Both the position numbers and the translations under genes were made by a program. A stretch of 8,615 nt of DNA from Ferruginibacter sp. (GTDB lineage: Bacteria > Bacteroidota > Bacteroidia > Chitinophagales > Chitinophagaceae). Below the pieces are notes generated by a model, which saw only the letters and a program-made list of their open reading frames with translations, made no database searches and had not been told where the DNA came from. The stretch covers positions 1-8,615 of the forward strand of contig JAURKN010000196.1 of assembly GCA_030831725.1 (NCBI GenBank), written 5' to 3'. This document shows, piece by piece, positions 5,517 through 8,615 of the stretch (its first letter is position 1; each line of letters starts with the position of its first letter).

Positions 5517-7244
5517 TTATCCTTTCAATTTCAACTCCGCAATGATTCTGTCGATTTTACCTCGTAACAATTCTGTAACCTGATCGAAATCTTCCCTACT
5601 ATTTAATTTTGATTTCACACTGAAATAAAATTTAATCTTGGGTTCAGTACCACTAGGTCTTGCAGAAATTCTTGATCCGTCTTCCAGTAAAAACTGAAGT
5701 ACATTGCTTTTTGGTAATTTGATGTCACTTGATTCTCCTGATATCAGATCCTTATCTTTTTGTATTTCATAGTCAAGAACACGAATCACTTTCACTCCAT
5801 CCAATGTTGTTGGAGGAGATTGACGGAAACCATTCATCATATCGGCAATTTCCTGCACCCCATTCATACCTTTTTTGGTAATGCTTACCAGATCCTCCAA
5901 GTAATAACCATATTGCAGATAAAGGTCAATCAGTTTTTCGTAAAGAGTTCTACCCTTTGATTTTTCAACGGCAGCCATCTCACACATGATGGCTACGGCG
6001 CTAACCGCATCTTTATCTCTTACTCCATTACCGATCATCAATCCAAAACTCTCCTCACCTCCGATGACATAGTTCTCCGTAGCTTCCTTTTCGCGAATCA
6101 GATCGGCAATCCATTTGAAACCCGTCAGAACACTGTAGCAGCTCACACCATTGGCTTTTGCCACATCGTCAATCATATCGGTAGTAACAATGGTTTTGAT
6201 CACCATATCATTTGGTGCTGCAATCCCTTTTTCCTTCCTAGCTTCAATCATATAGGTAAAGGCGAGCAATGCCGTCTGGTTCCCATTCAACAGGACCCAG
6301 TTCCCATGATGGTCTTTCACGCCAACGCCTACACGATCAGCATCAGGATCCGTTCCCACTAAAATATCCGCATCAAGCTCTTTCGCTTTTTGCAATCCAA
6401 TGCTCATGGTTTCCCTTTCTTCAGGATTGGGATAAACAACCGTCGGAAAATTACCGTCGGGTTTACTCTGTTCTTCAACCACATGAACATGATCAAAACC
6501 GAACACATTCAGAGCATCAGGTACCAACATGATGCCTGTTCCATGTATAGGTGTATAGACGATTTTCAAATCGTGTTGTTGCTTGCAAATGTCAGGATAC
6601 ACGCTCAAACCTTTGACCATGTTGAGATATGCCTGATCAATCTCTTTGCCTATGATTTCTATGTTCGAATCGTTACCCGTCCATTTTACATCATTAACTG
6701 ATGCGATTGATTCAACCTCTCTGATTACGTTTTTGTCGTGTGGCGGAACGAGTTGCGCTCCGTCGTTCCAGTATGCTTTATAACCATTATACTCTTTCGG
6801 ATTGTGTGAAGCGGTACAAACCACGCCCGCACTGCAATTCAAATGTCTGATGGCGAAACTCAATTCAGGCGTAGGTCTCAATGCTTCAAACAAAAAAACC
6901 TTGCAACCATTTGCCGCAAAAACAGACGCTGTGATCTCAGCAAAAAAACGACTGTTGTTTCGGCTGTCATGTGCGATGGCCACTCGGATTTCTCCTGAGA
7001 CTTGCTTTTTGAGGTAATTGGAAAATCCCTGGGTCGCCATTCCGACCGTATATTTATTCATCCTGTTTGTGCCAACACCCATTACGCCCCTAAGTCCACC
7101 AGTCCCGAACTCGAGATTTCGATAAAAAGCATCTGCAAGCTCATTGGCATCTTCCGTTTGCATATTCCGGATTGTTAGCTTCGTTTCTTCATCGTAGGCA
7201 CCGGTTAGCCATTCATTCACATTGTTTTGGATTGTTTGATTCAT
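5517..7244 (-). CDS. Phosphohexomutase (phosphoglucomutase / phosphomannomutase, PgcA-like)
   Basis: This 575-aa protein belongs to the alpha-D-phosphohexomutase superfamily, which moves phosphate between C1 and C6 of hexoses, for example glucose-1-P and glucose-6-P. All four active-site loops are present in order. They are the phosphoserine loop TASHNP (144-149, Ser146), the metal-binding loop DPDADR (299-304), the sugar-binding loop GEESFG (396-401) and the phosphate-binding loop RPSGTEPK (529-536). The N-terminal FGTGGLRGVMG and the length near 575 aa point to the PgcA-type subgroup rather than the roughly 450-aa ManB/GlmM types. Substrate preference cannot be read from sequence. The start at ATG 7244 gives a normal N-terminus. 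A GAGGTGAT SD-like element (7263-7256) lies 11 bp upstream, and an exact TATTTTTG promoter box overlaps it. The gene heads the unit with pcm and the small membrane protein, and diverges from the DUF2279 gene. Confidence 0.95.
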   Translation of the reverse strand: MNQTIQNNVNEWLTGAYDEETKLTIRNMQTEDANELADAFYRNLEFGTGGLRGVMGVGTNRMNKYTVGMATQGFSNYLKKQVSGEIRVAIAHDSRNNSRFFAEITASVFAANGCKVFLFEALRPTPELSFAIRHLNCSAGVVCTASHNPKEYNGYKAYWNDGAQLVPPHDKNVIREVESIASVNDVKWTGNDSNIEIIGKEIDQAYLNMVKGLSVYPDICKQQHDLKIVYTPIHGTGIMLVPDALNVFGFDHVHVVEEQSKPDGNFPTVVYPNPEERETMSIGLQKAKELDADILVGTDPDADRVGVGVKDHHGNWVLLNGNQTALLAFTYMIEARKEKGIAAPNDMVIKTIVTTDMIDDVAKANGVSCYSVLTGFKWIADLIREKEATENYVIGGEESFGLMIGNGVRDKDAVSAVAIMCEMAAVEKSKGRTLYEKLIDLYLQYGYYLEDLVSITKKGMNGVQEIADMMNGFRQSPPTTLDGVKVIRVLDYEIQKDKDLISGESSDIKLPKSNVLQFLLEDGSRISARPSGTEPKIKFYFSVKSKLNSREDFDQVTELLRGKIDRIIAELKLKG

Positions 7245-7262
7245 TTTTTCAGTTTATCACCT

Positions 7263-7270
7263 CAAAAATA
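7263..7270 (-). promoter_or_regulatory. Candidate -7 promoter element of the phosphohexomutase operon
   Basis: TATTTTTG (7270-7263, minus strand) is an exact TAnnTTTG match ending 18 bp before the mutase ATG. At the expected -33 distance (19-bp spacer) there is only a T-run, 7293-7289, not a full TTTG. The box overlaps the G of the SD-like GAGGTGAT, so if transcription begins a few bases downstream the SD would be partly lost. Confidence 0.5.
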
Positions 7271-7302
7271 AAGGATTCACCGCTTTGGAAAAAGATAGAC
7301 CC

Positions 7303-7310
7303 TAATTTTG
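7303..7310 (+). promoter_or_regulatory. Candidate promoter of the DUF2279 gene
   Basis: TAATTTTG (7303-7310) is an exact TAnnTTTG match, with a TTTG at 7284-7287 upstream. The 15-bp spacer is shorter than the roughly 17-23 bp usual in Bacteroidota. The box ends 11 bp before the ATG at 7322, so the leader would be only a few bases long. It faces away from the mutase promoter within the same 77-bp gap. Confidence 0.5.
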
Positions 7311-7321
7311 TTGAAACTAAC

Positions 7322-8284
7322 ATGTTATCATTGAAACCAAATCACATCATATTTTTCTGCATTTTGTTGTTTTGCAGCAGCAGCGTTTCGGCAACTGAAA
7401 AACGAATCGACCACAACAGATGTGTAAATTATTCCGATTCCATTCCCAACAAAAGGATTTGGAGCAGGGCATTGACCAACGGAGGTTTGTATGGAGGCAG
7501 TATGGCGCTTCTGTATCAGACCTGGTATAAGAATTACCCCCAATCAAACTTTCGCTCATTCGACGATTGGGATGAATGGCTACAGACCGACAAGGTGGGA
7601 CATTTGTATAGTTCATACATTTTGAGCTGCTATGGAAGGGCGTTTTGGAAAAACAGCGGACTCACCGAAAAGCAGCAGGTATGGATTGGCGGACTAACAG
7701 GCATGGGATACCAGACCGTGATTGAAACCTTGGATGGATTCAGTGCCGGATGGGGATGGAGCTGGACTGACGTAGGCGCTAATTTTTTGGGCAGTGCCAT
7801 TTTTATCGGTGAAGAGCTTGCATGGAAAGAACAGCGCATCAGCATTAAAACATCATTTCATCATAAGGGTTATGACGATCCGGTGCTTGAGGATAGAAGC
7901 AGAAAGCTGTTCGGAAAAAATATAGCGGAACGGGCATTGAAAGACTACAATGGCCAAACATATTGGCTGAGTGTTAATCTGGAGGAATTTGTCAAAAGTG
8001 GTCGTTTGCCTAAGTGGTTGAATCTGGCTGTAGGCTACGGAGCGGAGGGCATGCTCGGAGCGAGGAGAAATCAATGGCAAAATTCGAATGGACAGCATTT
8101 CGACTACAGCTTTGTGCCAAGAAAAAGACAGTGGTATTTGTCGCCGGATATCGATCTCACCAAAATCAAAACAAGGAAAAAATGGCTTAAAACGGTATTG
8201 TTTGTAGCCAATGCATTAAAGTTCCCCGCCCCTGCTCTTGAGCTCAGTAGTGGGAAATTAAAAATGAAATGGTTTTATTTCTAA
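7322..8284 (+). CDS. DUF2279 family exported envelope protein
   Basis: From ATG 7322 the product is 320 aa. Residues 1-24 form a signal peptide (hydrophobic IIFFCILLFCSSSVSA, cleavage before TEK). Two cysteines fall in the signal core, but there is no proper lipobox. The central part has the DUF2279 hallmark DDWDEWLQTDKVGHLYSSY (81-99), then GLTGMGYQTVIETLDGFSAGWGWSWTDVGANFLGSA (124-159). That block is Gly- and aromatic-rich and partly hydrophobic, and resembles YfiM-like proteins. The C-terminal third alternates hydrophobic and polar residues and ends in KWFYF. A terminal aromatic is typical of outer-membrane beta strands, so an outer-membrane location is possible but is my inference. The function is unknown in the family. 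The frame is open back to 7172, but the extra 50 residues overlap the mutase gene antisense and precede the signal peptide, so they are rejected. The gene has its own candidate promoter and converges on the phosphoribosyltransferase gene. Confidence 0.88.
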   Translation: MLSLKPNHIIFFCILLFCSSSVSATEKRIDHNRCVNYSDSIPNKRIWSRALTNGGLYGGSMALLYQTWYKNYPQSNFRSFDDWDEWLQTDKVGHLYSSYILSCYGRAFWKNSGLTEKQQVWIGGLTGMGYQTVIETLDGFSAGWGWSWTDVGANFLGSAIFIGEELAWKEQRISIKTSFHHKGYDDPVLEDRSRKLFGKNIAERALKDYNGQTYWLSVNLEEFVKSGRLPKWLNLAVGYGAEGMLGARRNQWQNSNGQHFDYSFVPRKRQWYLSPDIDLTKIKTRKKWLKTVLFVANALKFPAPALELSSGKLKMKWFYF

Positions 8285-8301
8285 TCCAATCAAGATAAAA
8301 C
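8272..8301. repeat. 7-bp inverted repeat spanning two convergent stop codons
   Basis: GTTTTAT (8272-8278) is exactly inverted as ATAAAAC (8295-8301). The centre of the repeat falls in the 5-bp gap between the DUF2279 stop and the phosphoribosyltransferase stop. It might act as a weak two-way 3'-end hairpin, but it has one G:C pair per stem and no separate T-tract. Confidence 0.3.
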
Positions 8302-8615
8302 AGTAAGGTAAGCTCCTGAGACTTCACCATTTTCCACTTCTACAATAATGCTTTGTTTGGCGGTGGTTGCAACCGAAAGTCCGACATAGTTAATGGCTAC
8401 CGGAAATTTCTTATAGGTTCTCTCCACCAAAACTACAGTCTCGATTTGCAAAGGATGTTTCTCCAGAATTGGCTTTAACGCATAGAGCATGGTCTTGCCA
8501 CTATTGGCCACATCATCTATTATAAGCACTGAAGCTCCATCGAATTCAGGCGTTTTATCCAGCTTGATCTCTCCGGGATTCTTTTTGTCCATTTCCACTT
8601 CAACGATATCGATCA
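8290..8615 (-). CDS. PyrR-like phosphoribosyltransferase, C-terminal part, truncated by window edge
   Basis: The minus-strand frame is open from the right edge to TGA 8292-8290 and gives 107 residues. A GTG at 8598 could be mistaken for a start, but the frame continues upstream (IDIVEVEMDKK), so the N-terminus lies outside the window. The PRPP-binding signature VLIIDDVANSGKT is at residues 29-41 of this fragment. It is followed by a helix and the strand VVLVERTYKKFPVAINYVGLSV, as in PyrR and related type I phosphoribosyltransferases. These use 5-phosphoribosyl-1-pyrophosphate to make nucleotides or, in PyrR, to regulate pyrimidine genes. Which applies here cannot be told without the N-terminal half, so I give no symbol. 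The stop is 5 bp from the convergent DUF2279 stop, with no terminator between them. Confidence 0.85.
   Translation of the reverse strand, partial: IDIVEVEMDKKNPGEIKLDKTPEFDGASVLIIDDVANSGKTMLYALKPILEKHPLQIETVVLVERTYKKFPVAINYVGLSVATTAKQSIIVEVENGEVSGAYLTVLS

Noticed and set aside
6269..7017. Several plus-strand frames opposite the phosphohexomutase gene
   Set aside because: They are shadows of a gene with all four catalytic loops intact. Their translations have no recognisable domain.
7172..7321. N-terminal extension of the DUF2279 protein from ATG 7172
   Set aside because: The extra residues lie antisense to the phosphohexomutase start and would bury the signal peptide. ATG 7322 follows a good -7 box.
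1..8615. Search for CRISPR arrays, tRNA/rRNA genes, insertion sequences, integrases, toxin-antitoxin or defence genes
   Set aside because: Reading both strands showed no regularly spaced repeats, no cloverleaf-like or rRNA segments, no terminal repeats with a transposase and no such protein families. The window is continuous housekeeping sequence.

Overview
The window looks like ordinary chromosomal housekeeping sequence from a member of the Bacteroidota (Bacteroidetes). The evidence is TAnnTTTG-type promoter elements, mostly A-rich start regions with few Shine-Dalgarno (SD) sequences, a two-domain UspA protein, a DUF2279 protein and a Bacteroidota-like release factor 2 N-terminus. I cannot place it below phylum. 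No rRNA, tRNA, CRISPR array, insertion sequence, phage gene or defence system is visible.

Layout from left to right. Positions 1-290 (minus) hold the N-terminal 96 residues of a 1-pyrroline-5-carboxylate dehydrogenase running off the left edge. Upstream of it on the same strand is prfB (release factor 2, 1425-330). It is a single 364-aa protein made through the classic programmed +1 frameshift (AGGAGG TTT CTT TGA C). A strong terminator at about 1462-1489 separates prfB from a UspA-type universal stress protein (minus, ending at 1497). Diverging from that gene are an FMN-binding split-barrel (pyridoxamine-phosphate-oxidase-like) protein and, 9-27 bp after it, a small exported protein with a Cys-Cys motif that I do not recognise. 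A 31-bp near-perfect dyad lies between the divergent genes and is a candidate operator.

An AT-rich gap rich in inverted repeats (3410-3607) precedes a lipoprotein of the cyclase/kynurenine-formamidase family. Converging on it is a minus-strand unit read phosphohexomutase (7244-5517), then pcm (isoaspartyl methyltransferase), then a 96-aa membrane protein, with gaps of 20 and 2 bp. Divergent from the mutase is a DUF2279 envelope protein. It ends 5 bp from the stop of a convergent, right-truncated PyrR-like phosphoribosyltransferase.

The recognisable roles are translation termination, proline catabolism, protein repair, sugar-phosphate interconversion and stress response. They do not form one pathway. 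The most instructive features are the prfB recoding site, which keeps a perfect internal SD in a lineage that seldom uses SD initiation, the uspA/split-barrel dyad, and the unrecognised Cys-Cys exported protein. I found no convincing new multi-gene system.
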